A stretch of DNA of 64,000 nt from Muricea muricata (Eukaryota; Cnidaria; Anthozoa; Malacalcyonacea; Plexauridae). Of this stretch, positions 36,001-51,000 are shown one piece after another; positions within the stretch are counted from its first letter, which is position 1, and the number at the start of each line of letters is the position of its first letter. Below the pieces are notes generated by a model, which worked only from the letters and a program-made list of their open reading frames with translations, did not search any database and was not told the origin of the DNA. The translations under genes were made by a program, and so were the position numbers. The stretch covers positions 35,851,059 through 35,915,058 of the forward strand of contig OY979718.1 of assembly GCA_963855995.1 (NCBI GenBank). The letters are read 5' to 3'.

Positions 36001-39000
36001 CGCTTTTTGTACTTTTTGCTTTAAATGGAGAAGTCTAAAATTAAAAAATTCCGGCCTTCTAAACCATGCTCAGATAACAGATAATTTATTTATGCTTGTG
36101 CATTACATAGTGCAAATAAAGAAAATCAACAATTAAAGATACTGAAAATAGTCTGAGTAAAGGCTAACTATCATAAATATACAAAAGCTAATCAAGTTAG
36201 GTAGCATGGTACAGCTTGGAGACAGCACAAGACGGCAGAAAAAAAGACTTGAGTCATTAAAATAACATACAAGACAATACAAACGCACACACACAAACAT
36301 TAGGTTATAAACACTAAAGTTTATATATTGTATCATCAAAAATGTCTATAAAACCAGACTTGTGATTTTTCAAAGGTATGATGCTCATTTTCTATTAACT
36401 ATATGTATGTTTCAAGGCATAGATGAATTTTCAAATTTGAAATTTTTTAAGAGTGGTGCCATAAATTTTAAAAGGATGGGCTAGTATTTTGTTTTCTGCT
36501 TCCCAGACTCCTTCTCATTGTCCCACCTCTATAATACATGCGAAGTAAAGCTTTATCTGGCCAGGTGTTTTTTCTTTAGAAAGTTGCAAAAGCGACTTGC
36601 ACACAAATAGGAATGACATAGCATGTTCAAAGCCATAAAGATAGCTTCATAGATAGACCTCCTGACAGTGGACTATTTACTATGCTGAAAATTGCGAGCG
36701 GGGCTAGAAATTTTTTGGCGGGGTGAAGTTTTACTTTTATGGGTTTATAACTAATATTTAGCGGTTGCACCCCTGCACCACCCACCCCCCCCACCCCCCC
36801 CCCCCCCCCCCCCGAAAATCCGTCTAGTGTGTATTAAAGAGGATACTAAAAAATTAGCCTAGTATATATGGTGAATGTATTTTGCTGGGATCTGTACGTA
36901 TTTTTACATTAATACAACTTACTGATGATGTACAAGCAGTTTTATTCAAGTGCCTTCCTGTGAAATAAGCCAATAGATATTTTGTAGTCAAAGAAATGCC
37001 TGACACTCCGCTCAGCTTGTTAAATGGGCCAACATAACGATGCATGGCACCGTTCTGTGATGCTGAAAAAGAAATTATCAAAATCAATGTTGATAGTTCT
37101 AAAAACACACTTATAAGCGTCTTAGTACTTAAAGGTAGGTTACAGTCGCTTCTGCGCATGTGCGATAGGTTTGTTATGAGGAGCCTCCTCATAACAAGTT
37201 TCCAGTTCCATGGCGTAAATGAAAACACGCGCGGCCGTCTGAATCGTTCTCTGTTGTATTGCAAGGAGCGATGGCGCATCAAGTCCTGGCATAAAAATTG
37301 TTGCTTTGAGAGTTTCAAGATCAAACAATTAATATTGGATTCTGAAAACGCGGCGGTCTAAAGGTTTAATTATTCGCGTTCGGTAGCTTTTGCTTCAGAT
37401 GCTGTGGGTTTCGTTCGAGACTTCGAATCGCACTACAGAATATTCACGAGTCACGACATGCTCACAGTCACAGGCTCTGTCATGCAGAGTGGTAAGAAAT
37501 ATATTGTATTACTTTTACATAATAAGGAAATGTTAAGCTAGTTACGCTAGCTGAGTTCTACTAATAATATTCAGGATGTATTTAGAAGTTGACAAGTATG
37601 TTTAAACATGAAACAGTGTAGAGAGGAACCTTACATGCAATCACAATTTTGGCAGAGAACCAATTTTATCAAACGAAAATCACGATACTGTAGTCTGTAT
37701 ATCACTCAATGAGTAAATTGTGGATATGATCTATGACATAGCTAGCAATACATAGAGGATATTACACGGTGCATGGCGCGAAGATATTTACGAGTGGTGA
37801 AACCACGTTCAGGTTGGAACAAGCGAACAGAGAGCATATAAATCCCAGGGGCAAACACACGCGTTTTTCAAGCGTTACATATTTTTTTAAGTCTTCACTA
37901 GTGAAAATATGGGACATATGAGTGTTTTAGTTTACGGTGAAACACCCATAAAGCCATAACCATATAATAAATGAGCTTATCCGATGGCTTACATAGGTAT
38001 TGAGTGCAGGCTTGAACTGCTTGTACAAGGTGTGAAATATATTATGCATTTTATATGCGCCCTATAGAATATGCAATTAAATTGTCGTATTCTCGATGCC
38101 ATTAACTCTATAGTAACTTTTACAATCCGTTTCCCAAACAAATTCAAAGTAATGAGTGAATTCAAAGCCGAGAAGCGAGATGGAAAAATTGCGAGTTTGA
38201 ATATCCGGTATTAAAATTGTCGGTGTATTTTAGGCGTCGATGTCTCTGGAAGTGTTAATTTTGTGTTTCAAGCACAATAGCCTGGAATATATTTCAAACT
38301 GTTATACTGTATGCAGTTTTTTACTACATATAATAATCCCAGATTCAATATAATGCAATATAAGCACAATATGTGCTCTCGTCGTGATATTATATCGTAT
38401 AAACATGATATAATGCTCTCATCCAGGTGCACGCCATAGGCATAGATGTGATTTTGGTTGCTTGATCGAGAATTTGGCCTGATGTTTGACGTACAGTAAT
38501 TGTCGCTCATTTTCTCTTCTGCTGAATCACAACAAAATACGCGTGTGCGAACTGCCCAATTATGTAAAAATCCTGGCAAAATTTTCATGTATTTGCACCT
38601 GGATAATTTTGTTATTTTACTTATTCTGAAATTTACATGTAATAGTTTCATACATTGAAATATAACACAACTGTCACAAGTGTTATCTAATATCATCGTA
38701 CTAATTAATAATAATAGACCATCGTAATAATAGACCTTCTATACATGCTATGAACGTTTATATACACATACACAGGCTACAGTTCTAAATGCTTATCCAT
38801 TCCATTTTGTAAACTATTTGTTTGTAAAGTATGAGTTTTTGCTTTCATCACTGTGCTTTCAATTTCATTACTGTGTCTGTGTCTTCACTAAAAACACATT
38901 CGCTGCCAGTTAATGTACCCTTATCATGATATATAAGTCTGGAATCGAGAATACGACAATTTAATTGCATATTCTTCAGGGCGCATATAAAATGTATAAT

Positions 39001-42000
39001 TTATTTCACACCATGTACACTCGTAAATAATATCTTCGCGCCATGCACGGTGTAATATCCTCTATGTATTGCTAGCTATGTTATAGATCATATCCACGAT
39101 ATACTCATTGAGTGATATACAGACTAGCCTGTGAACATGTCGCGACTCGTGAATATTCTGTAGTGCGATTCGAAGTCTCGAACGAAACCCACAGCATCTG
39201 AAGCAAAAGCTACCGAACGCGAATAATTAAACCTTCAGGCGACGCGATTTGCCGCGTTTTCAAAATCCAATATTAATTGTTTGATCTTGAGACTCTCAAA
39301 GCAACAATTTTTATGCCAGGACTTGATGCACCATCACTCCTTGCAATACAACAGAGAACGATTCAGACGGCCGCGCGTGTTTTCATTTACGCCATGGGAC
39401 TGGAAACTTGTTTTGAGGAGGCTCTTCATAACAAACCTATCGCACATGCGCAGAAGCGACTGTAACCTACCTTTAAGATAATAGTTACACTAGATATATA
39501 TTGTACAAGTTATGTTGTAAGAGATATATTGTACCAAATATATATTGTACTATTTTTGCCATTTATTTTTGTACTAGATATCAGGAATTTTTTCAACTAT
39601 TGTTTTTAGAAGAAGATTGAGTTTTCGTAAGGAAGGAATATATTTTCGCTCAGCATTTTGGCCATGTCGCCACAGTTCGCTAACCGTTTGTGTCACATGT
39701 GCTTTCCTTACCTAGGTTTTTTGCCTTGTCTTTCGTTACTACTCGTTTAAATAAACTACAATTCTGGTTGATCAGAATACAAAATAGCAAATCGTTTACC
39801 TAAATAATATAAATAAGAACATATTACATACTGATATCTCAACCTTCAAAATGTCCTGTGCAAAAACACTTGGAACAACGCCTCGGAATGACGAGTATGA
39901 ATAACTAATTTTCAATGCTACACCTTACATCACTATTCATTATTTATTGAAAATATTTTACGAGTTTTGATTGGTTAAGAGCTAAAGGTGAAGTCGTCAT
40001 ATCCGCTAGATAGTTGCCCAAATTTGGGTTTGAAAAAAAATATACGACATTATGCGTCATTTCGTCGTATATTGACTGACCTTGTAATCTGACAATTGTT
40101 TTAAGAATATTTTTTTCGTAAACTGATTGGCTTATTAAAGTTTCCGAACAATTTCATGTTGTTCCATTATCAGCAGCTTGTGTCGTCTTACTTACAAAGC
40201 AAGCGTTTAAACTGAGTTGAAAATATTTTCAAAAAATAATAAAACAATTATTGAATTCGGTTCTCGCAGGATATGAGGAATTATTAAGGCCTCCGTTTGT
40301 GTTATCTGCCTCAGCCTTCGGCAGATAACACAAACCTCTACCTTAATAATTCCTCATATCCTGCGAGAACCGAATTCAATAATTGTTTAATATGTACACA
40401 TATGGGAGGGGTTGAAATAACAGCCGATAAGTGATAGGTATAATTGCTTGAAAATGACTGGCGAAGTAGCAAGGTTGTCGATCATCTTGATCAGCAAAAA
40501 TATACACTACCAGTCCACCATTGTCTCAAAAACACGCTTACTTGCATGTAAAAAGCAAAAAGAAATTCATTTAAACGAAAAATTCTTGTTTAATTAATAC
40601 GATGGGGCAATAATAGAATACCATGCCACGTAAAGGCTATACCACATTGTGTTGCACACGGTTACAATCGTTATCTTGGTTACCTTGGTACATGGATACT
40701 ATTGCTACACAGCTACTTACATACTTTAGAATACTTAGGTACCTAGATTACATGTCTAACTTAATCGCTAAATGGCTACTTTGGCCATACATAGCTACCC
40801 TTTAGCTACCCATGGCTGACATTCCGTTTAGGGATTTTGTGAACGATCGAGGCAAACACATACAAAATACATAACAAGTCATTCTATAGCATGGTAACTG
40901 TATTTTTGAGTGTACATTGATCGAGGTTTAACGAACACAAACACAATCATGCAGCCACATCCTAATACACTTTTGTCGTGGGATTCTTTTACTGCAACGT
41001 TTAGGGAAACAACATCTTTCGATGTGTTTTTTGCAACTTAAATGTCAGCAATTTGATACAATATTACAAAATAGGTGTGGTACTCTGTACGAATATCATC
41101 AACTTAATTTTCTAATTATCTACTTGATAGATTTTTTTTATTTCACCATGTTATGAAGATTTTCTTGCTGTTTCTAATGGTACGTTACACGTTCTGGGAA
41201 ACAAAGTTTTGGACACAAATATGTTTTCGCAGCTTAAACTGCCAATTTGATACAATATTACAAAAAAATAGGCCTTTCATAATTTTGTAATTATCTATTT
41301 CCACACATATTATTATTTCCACACATATGATGGAGATTTTCATTCTCGTTCTAAAGGTATATTACACGTACTGCGAAAGAACGTCTTTCGATCCATGTGT
41401 TTTTGGAACTTAAATATCGGCAAATTTGATACAATATTATTAAAAAAATTGCGGCTGTCGAATTTCGTATGAATGGCACACGCTTAATATTCTAATGACC
41501 CACTCGATAGATTTCTTTTATTTTCACATATATGATTGGAGATTTTCTAGCTCTTTCTAATGGTGTATTACACGTTCTGGGACACAACGTTCTTCTCTGT
41601 GTTTTCGCAACTTAAATCAGTCAATACATGGATCGCGAATCTCAAAGTTTCCTCACCTTTGAGTGTACTCGCTTTGTTATTTAAATTGTTTAACTGAAAA
41701 TGACCAACCAGAGTTAAGATTTCGAAAAGTACATGCGGGAATTACCATCTTGCACAACGTGAGTAAATTCTTTTGTTTATTTTGAGATTCGCGATCCATG
41801 TATTTGGTACAATACTACTAACAGCATTAGGCTTGTCCAATTCCGTATGAATAACATCAATTTATTCTCCAATTACCTACCCGTTAGATTTTTTTATTTC
41901 CACATATTTTACGCAGGTATCCATTTCCTTTCTATTGGTATATTACACATTCTTGGAAACTAGTTTTTTTATGTGTTTTCGAAACTTAAATGTCAGTCAA

Positions 42001-45000
42001 TTTGGTACAATATTACCACGAAAATTGGGCGAGTCAAATTGCGTATTATTAACCTCAACTTAATTTTCTAATTACCTACTCGATAGATTTTTTCCTTCCA
42101 CATATATGATAAAGATTTTCATGTTCTTTTTAATGGTACATTACACATTCTGGAGAACAACGTTTTTCTATGTATTTTCGCAAGTAAAATGTCAGTCAGT
42201 TTGGCAATGGTTTACATTTGCTTACGAGCAAAGGAAACCGGAACAGTGTCAGATATTTTGTTAGCAAATCTTATTTTACAAATATATAGCAGCTCAAAAT
42301 ATAAACAAAGTATTTGCTTACATTAAGGCCTGTAAGGCCTCACTTATATACTATTACTCCTGGTATTACTGCAACTGCAGCGATACAAAGAAGAAAATGA
42401 ACTCGATATAAAATGACCCAGTAATACATACCAGCTCTTCATCAGCAAACAAATCATCCTTTGTCTCATTGTATGCCAGCTGATAAAGAGTTCTAGCAAC
42501 TGTGGTTGCAAGCTTCGTTAGACGCTGTTAAACAAGGGAGAAATATTGAGAAATTTATTACAAGTATACGAAATTGTAACATTCATGCAAAATGCTGTCT
42601 TTTCACCGTGTATACTTCTTAGCGAAATCATGCATAAAAACATCAACACATATTATACTAAACATTACTTTTGTCAAAGTTGGTCAGAACATACACTTGC
42701 CATTGTTCTTTCGATTTTCGCTTTTTTGTTGCATGGTTTTAAAAAAAGGAAACCCAGGGGCGCATATTCAAAAAAATTGGAAGTTGTCCTCGATTCTGAG
42801 ACCGAGTTCTCAATTGTGTACGCTTGTGATTGAGGGGGCGCTCGTTAATACATAATCATGCTTTCTAGAGGGAGCTCTGCAAAGGCGATTTCCCGTGATT
42901 TGAGCATTGATTTCAGCTGGAATCTTTACAAATTTATTATATTTCAGACGAAAATTGCGATTGATGACTGTTTAATCACTAACTTTTTGTACTTCCACAT
43001 TGGGATCGACGTTCAGTAATATTTGGTTGTTTTTAGGTTTGTTTGTTTTTTTTTGGGGGGGGGGGAATTTGCGGCCCTGAGTAAACCAGTATGAAATGTT
43101 TAAGTGGAAAATTATCATTGGGAACATTTGTTAGCAATCAACTCATTATATCTATTAGAAGGAGAAAATCTAACTAGATTCGCTAGACGTGTGAACCATA
43201 CCTCTAGGCCAACAACAAAGCTAAATTCATTTAACATTATACGTGTTTGTCAAATGTAGATGCGGTCTTGTGAATATACCAGACAGTATGAAAATATCGC
43301 CTTCTAATTTTAAATTAATCGCCCTAAACTAACTACGGCAGTATCTTTGCGCAATTTAAGCAATAAAAATTAAGTTTGATCTTTTTGAAACAACTTTAAA
43401 AGTATCAGTAAAGGCTTTTACAACTTCGGACTGAAACATTTGAATTTTTGCATTGAGTCCGAAATGCATGTTACGTCAACCTGTATAAATACTGAGCTCA
43501 TTAAATGATGTCACACCGGTGAGATAAGGATTGAAAATGCTCGTAATAAAGTAATAAAAAATAGTTGTGGCCAAAATGCTTTTTACTCAATGCGTGATAT
43601 CAAATAGCAATTAGAAATCAGTTTCTGATTCGTTCTGATCATCAGTTGTCAATAATTAAACGTCGCGTGATTCCACCTGTGACGAAACACGCATATCCGC
43701 AAAAATCCAAAATGGCTGACAACTGGAATGTTTCAGCCGACATCTAAAGAATCAAGCTAGATATGAAAAAGCTGTAACAGGCTTTCAAAAAATCTTTCAA
43801 ATGAGCAACGGATTCTTTTGTTGTTGATATTGCCCTTAATTTGGGTGTAAAAGCTGTCAGTTAACGTGGTGGGAGACACGATGCAACAGAATTTGAGGAT
43901 ATTGTTTTTACCTTAACGTCGAAAGGATGTTCAGGTAAATCATCAAAACGACTGTTGTAAAATCTAAAACGAGAAAAGTTCTGCAACTTGCCTAATTCCA
44001 CGTTAACAGAAAAGATAGATTAAAATTGACACTCAATTTTCAAGTTTGGGTATTTTTAGAATATTGATTGTTAAAAGTGCGATTAAGATTTCACACAAAT
44101 GAAGTCACTAGCTTGATGAAAGCAGTGTATTGTATCACACTCTGGGACCGGTTCTACGAAGTGGCAATATAGCATTATATACAGTAGAACAGATAATGAA
44201 TTTTAACTTTAATTTTAAGTTTCAAATATGATGATTAGTGTAAACATGAAAAATTACGGATATGGACTTTGCAAAAAAGAAGTATATAGGGTAAACCTAT
44301 GTTAATGTCAAATCTAGGTCATATCGAAAAACAGGTTATTTAAGACGACTATGCTTTAACAGACTGCTATTCTCATTCGTATGTCCAATCTTCGCGTTTC
44401 AAAACACTTGGCAAAACAATCAAACAGAAAACAATACAATGGAAAATATACAAAAACCTAAATATAATCATGAGGCCCAACAAGAACGCCCCAGATCTAT
44501 AATTTGCTATTAAAGGACTATTTACTGCTGTATATCGTTTTGGATTGCCTACTGTGTATTAAGTGGCTTTGTACTTACAAAACAAAGCTAACACGAGGGA
44601 CAACTATTTGCGACTAACATAATTTGGCGGGGGGGGCGACATCATATGTACTATTACGGGGGGGGGTGTACGCGAGGTACACGCATGCATGTACATAAAG
44701 AAAACTTTACTGGCAGACAAATCATTATAAATACCAGGGGCCGGTACTTGTACGAAAGATGAATAGCGTTATCCACCGGATAATGATTTTTTAAACTTTC
44801 GACACGTGTTAATTCAGTAACTTAAAAACTTATATTAAAGTTCAGAGTTTTCGAGTTAAAGTCACTTGCTGTCTCTTTCGAGTTAAATATGCCAGGTGTT
44901 ATTGCATTTTATGCACTTCTGCGGCAGTTAAAAAAAATCACTATCCGATAGATAGAGGATATTACACGGCGGTGCGAAGATATGAATTTTATCTTCGAGT

Positions 45001-48000
45001 GGTTAAAACAATATTTTACGAACGAGCGCAGCGAGTGAGTAAAATATTGTTTTCACCACGAGAAGATAAAATTCATATCTTCAAACCGCCGTGTAATGTT
45101 CTGTTTATTACATAGTTGTAAACAATTTAAGACCCAAGTCAGTAATATTAATTTTCGATCAATAATGCTAAAAGCATGGCTTTATTTCAATATTATTTAA
45201 ACTAAAACAATACCTGTTCATCATTTTAGTGTTTTCTTGTATTTTTTCGACACAAACATGTAGTTTTTTTCTTTAAACAAAGTGAAAATATGTTCGCTGC
45301 TCTTACAAATATCGCCATTTTGAAAATACAAAATTATTGGCGGGAAATGATCACGTGATCGATATCTTCACTAGTGAAGATATGGAAAATATCTTACGGT
45401 GTATTTTCAGTATCTTACTGTCAACTATATAATAGACAATAGTATCCACCTTTCGTACAACCGACCCCTGTATAATGATCACCAATAATGACACCACCCA
45501 TTCTTGCGATAAACGAGAACAATCATGTCGTTTCTAAATTTACTGCACATTCCTTGCAAGTTAGTATGTCCAAAAATTAAGTTTCCTTTCCATCAGACAT
45601 TTCAAAATGGAATAGGTTTTAGCCATACCCGAAACATATTATTATACATTGTGGAAGAACTTACTTGTTAGTATACGCTGCCTTGTGATCAGCGATGACT
45701 AGTCCTGGAATGAAGCGATTCTGCTTGAGGAACATTTGAAAAGAAGCCGGAGGAAGAGGTTGTGGTTTTGACTTGGATGGATCTTCAATTGACAGGTTTA
45801 CTGAAGCCCCAAATTTGGATAATATATTGAACATGGTTTTGGTCTAAAGGAAAAAGGAACATTGTATATAATCGTATACGCTTGACTGTGTCCGTTGATA
45901 TGTATTAAACCTGGATAGCATATCCTTTGTTTGGTTTCGAAGCTGGAAGTACGTCATATTTTACACCTTCGGCCACGTTGAACGGTCCTACTTCAACAGC
46001 GAATGGTATTATAGATTTTTGTTTTAGAACAAACGTTTTACGTTTTAAGGCAAAAGTTCCTTAAAAATCAGTTAAAAGACACTTGATCGATTCACTCCTT
46101 GAGTGGGGCCAATTCAACATGGCCGCCGGTTTCAAAATAGGACATATTTCCCGCTTTAATTCCTACTTGGTCTTTCCACCACGATGCACTAACCAGTCTT
46201 AATACAGATGTTGATGACTGTCTCAGACAGCCCGACAATTTGGACATGCTGCGCAAATTTGAAACCATTATAACGATTCGTTTTCTTCTAATTGTATAAA
46301 TACAGTAGTATTTGCACAGTATGACCGAATTGTCAGGCTGCCGGCTTCGCCACTGGTTACTAATTATGTCTTTAAACACAGTATTGACGCAATCCACAAC
46401 AGTTTTGTGTTCCTTCCATTTCCTAGCTGCATGAGAATCCGGTTAATTTCTGAAACATTTAAATGATTGCTGTCGCATTGTGGGCCAAATTTACTGCTGG
46501 CTGCTAGTAGATACTTTTACAATCCGTCTAATAAAAAAGCAATTCTTTACGAATATTGGATTATTTTATCTGATTCGTAATGGTATTGAAGCGAGCAAGG
46601 TATTTTTGACATATTTTTAGATTTTAACAAAATAAAAAAAAAATGTAAACAATAACAAAGGCCCGTAATACCATGGTGCGACAGTAATCCTTAGTTACAG
46701 CACTAACTTACAGGTAGCTACGCCAACACGGGATAAACCAGGCAAAAGTTGGGACAATATCATGAAAGTATATGCAAAGCGTAATGAACAAACCTTCGTG
46801 CGAACGCCTTCGTCAGATACCGGATCGCTGTGCGCCCAGAGTGAATCATCATCCAGTAAGCCAACTTGGTTCAGTTCCAGATAATACAATATTCTTGAAA
46901 GATCTATACTTGGTTTAAAACCCGGCTAAAAATAAATTAAAAACACGTGTTCCTCAACAACCACTACTTTAGACGCCAACGTTCCGCTGACCATTAAAAC
47001 ATATTCTTGCATACACGTGATCAGAAAAAAACGCAAAATCCATTTTTCGAACCATACTACTAAATTCCTGATGAGATATAATCTACTCTGTTTCCAAGTT
47101 TATACTAGAATTTTATTATAATTCTCTCTACGAATGAATGAACGTGATTATTAAGTTTCAACAAATTTCTTATAGGAAAAAAAAGATAATGAAAACAGAA
47201 AAGATTTCTGTTCAGCAGCTAGTTCCAGAGCATGACCAAGGTTGTCAACAGAACACGATTACTGGCGCCTTATCACTGTCTAATTCACGACTGACGACCA
47301 GCTACTTTACGAGTTTTTGCTTCTAACGAAACATGTACTGTAGTTTTTTGCAGTCAAAAACATCTTGAAGACGAGACAGTTATTAGGGGTTTCATGAAAT
47401 ATTTTATATGTGCGATGATAACATACATATGGATAATAACGATCCACACTGCCAAAACTGGGTAGAAAGGATTATTTTACTTTTAAGTACTTTTTACATT
47501 ATCTCTTATAAATTGGAAACACATAACATTTACGTGTTTTTTTCGCGAACACTGGTGACCAACCAATACCGACATACAAGTGTTATTTAAATGCCTGAAA
47601 ATCCTATGTAACCATCTTTGATATAACCACCTACTCTATTCATCATGTTAATGACAATCCTGCCACCCTGGGTCAAATCAGTTCTCGTTGGATCAGCTAG
47701 ATCCCGCTAGACTGACATTTCACGGACTTGGGGTCGAAGGATTTAACAAGAGAACTATGTAACCAGATCATGTCTTTCAAGAAGGTAAAAAGTCAATCAT
47801 ATTTTCCACGTGCAACTCAACCAAGGAGGAACTTATCAATGTTTAATGAGTAAAAGACAACAGACATACTGTTGGGAAATTGCCACGATTCATATCATAG
47901 GCCATTCGTGACGAACCAATATAGTCCCACACCTCCTGCAAGAAAAAGATAACTAATCATGAGCAAAGTTTATAAGCTAATTTATATATATTATAAATTT

Positions 48001-51000
48001 AAGTTAATGGGCAATGCTCCCCACTTTATCTAACAAGTTTAGTCTAATTTATATGACAACAGATTTGAATATTTTGCACACGGTACAAAGGTCACAGACC
48101 CATAGCTATCATGTGTACTAGAATATCAAAGGTCATCTTGGTATCGCCAAAGTGTTCACGTGAACATTTCATGACCAATTATGTTTCAGCCAATCAAATA
48201 TATTTTTCATGTCATCCAAAAAGTCAACAAATCACAATTCAGTTAAGCCAGCAAAATACACCACATAAACTTGAAAGAGATCAATTGTTTCAAAGTATTA
48301 ACAAAGAAAGGTTCTAAGCTGTTGTAACATTTTCCCACCCACCCACCACTTGTCCCAAGGGATTACACTATCGCCGACGGTGAACACTATCACAGAAGAA
48401 TACTGATATTGGAGATCACAGACGTACTTATAGCACATATTATAGATATAGAGATAACCTTCACGTTAGAGCACGAATAGTTGTTGTTATTTGTCAATTT
48501 ATTGCAATAAAAAAAATATTATTGGTTTGGGGTTGAAGTGCTCCCAAAGGTCACCTTCATGCCCATAGACTCATTCACTGTAAAGATAATTAGTCGAGTT
48601 ATAGGAACTGGCCAAGGGACCCTTACCCCTTGGTTCAGGTCAAGGGGGTAGCGACCCTTCAGAGGGGGTAGCGACCCTTCTGGCATGTGCTCTGGGGACC
48701 CTTACCCCCAGAGCAGCACTGGGAACCCTTACCCCCAGAGCAGCCCTAGGGACCATTACCCCTAGGGTTTTCAGAGCGGGCCTTAAATATACCCCGCAGA
48801 ATGAAATATAAGGCCATAAAGAGTCTATTGGGTTAAATATACTTGATATGACACTTATTGTAACAGGAGTACTTCACCCCCATAACCCATTCTCCCACAC
48901 AAAAACAAGCTGTCTGTGTCTACTCTTATTCCTTAGCCGGTCAAAAAGAGCAATTGTTCCATTAATAAAGCCGAAATGTGTTTTTATCTTCAGTCTAATA
49001 GAACCGGGTTTGGTTGTTCAACAGCAAATTATACCTTAACCCTGGGTTCGCTCAAAATTCAAAGCCAACTTTCAAAGATCTTATTTATAAACTTGAAAAT
49101 AATTCTGCATATATCTTGCGTGGGTCGATCTAAGTTTTCTTGTCTCAAGCTTTAAGGTATATTGAAACAAAACGGCAGCTATACCATCCATGAGCAACTG
49201 GCCTCTGTGGTGCTTTTAATAAAATTCCAAATGAATTCTCGTTCTTTCTATTTTAATGCACAGCAATAAAAAAGAACGAGAAACAATATTGTCCAATCAG
49301 AAATAATATTAATAAAAATTACTAAAATATGCACGAATAAAATGTACATACACCGTGGAAAAATGAAAACATTATATGTTTCTGGTTCTTCTTCAAATCT
49401 GGAGGTTTGATACTCCCCTGAAAAAAAAGACATCAAAAACACGTAAAGCAGACTTAAAATATTCTTCCACGTTACGATGGTCCTGATCATCAATCAGTCC
49501 ATCTAGTCACCAGTCAAACCATAGACAATCCAGAAGACAATGTCTTCTGGATTGTCTATGGTCAAACACAATTTCGTACAGGTCAAATTCTACCACGCTG
49601 CATGTATACAAGTCTGCTCCAAGTGATTATCCGCCATTTTCAGTACTGACTCTTCTTCGACCGCTCATTACGATACAGTGCAAAAACGCACAACCACATA
49701 ATAGACAATGTTTTTATAGGTTAAAATTTAGGTGAAAGTTTGAGGTGAAAATAAAAACTCTCTACTTTGATTGGTTACCCTAGAGGTGAATAATGACACA
49801 ATAATCACCTAGTAGGCGGTTTTTTCAAAATGGCCGACGGTCAAATGTCACAGATGCTTTTAGAAATATGAAACGTATTTTTGTCATTTTTCACCTATGT
49901 GATTATACCATGGATAGTTAAGGTCTCTTTAACTATTCATGATTATACGAACACAAATATTCACCTCAGACTCAGTGATTATCGCTGAGTACTCACCTCA
50001 ACTTCGTCTCGGTGAACATTCACCGATAACCACGTCGCCTTCGGCGAGTAATTGTTAAATCAAAGGTTTAATAGCAAGAAAATCAGCCACTGAATGTGAC
50101 TGGCAACAATGACCGACATTGAAACTTGAATCAAATCTAAATTCAAATAAAAGTGATTCTTCGCTTTGTTGAATGTTCTGATGTTAAACTGTCCTGAACC
50201 TTACGTTTCTTCTTGCATTACCAAGAGCTTCGGCAGCAGCAAGTAACACCACAACTCCGGTGGCATCATTATCTGCACCAGGAGCAACATCGTGGAAAAA
50301 CGCTGTGCTGTCTAGCTGTGAAGAAGAAAAGACAACCATTTCAGTCCTGGATATGTCACATTGTATTGCAAGGCCTATGTATACAGAAGTGTAAAAATAA
50401 ATGTTTTATACACGAACCTTAGCGGTGGCCAGAATAAAATCGTTATATGTCAGATTATAATAGAATGGAAACAATGTCCCCCATACATTCTTATCACCCA
50501 AAGCATCGCAAAATATCGCTGAAAATACACAGTAAAAGCTGTTTATGAATTCACACTGTTTAGTATTATTCGCAAATAGCGTACCTGGTTAACAATAACG
50601 AAACGATATAATAATGGCCTTCTGGAGCAAGTTGTTCAAAGTTGGGTCAGCGGTAACCCTGAAAGGACCAATTCCTTATTGCAGACAGTCTCTTGAATTA
50701 GAAAAGTCTATTAGCACAAGTGAGAAGAGTATCCTAAATTTAGTAAAATTGTGAAGTTTGGTCGTAGATTAATGCAAAATGTGTGAATTGATCATAGTCC
50801 TGTGAAGTTTGAGAATTTTGTATACTTTTGCATAACGCGCGGAAAACTGATACCACTTTTTACGGTGGCATCGCATTTTTACGCGTAATACAACATTAAT
50901 ACAAAGTTTGAAAACTTCACAGGACTATACTTTCCACATTTTACAATATTTTGTAACCGAACGTCACGATTTTACTAAATTGTGGACGCTCTTTCTAGCT

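Noticed and set aside
37044-37361. Frames in the arms of the TTAA element (also 36854-37324, 39277-39481)
   Set aside because: The two arms are inverted copies and give the same peptides (QQFLCQDLM...), so they reflect arm identity and not a gene. Only the nicastrin exon part at 36923-37062 is real.
40985-42200. Possible CRISPR-like array
   Set aside because: Units of about 195 bp are diverged along their whole length with no short constant repeat, and this is animal DNA.
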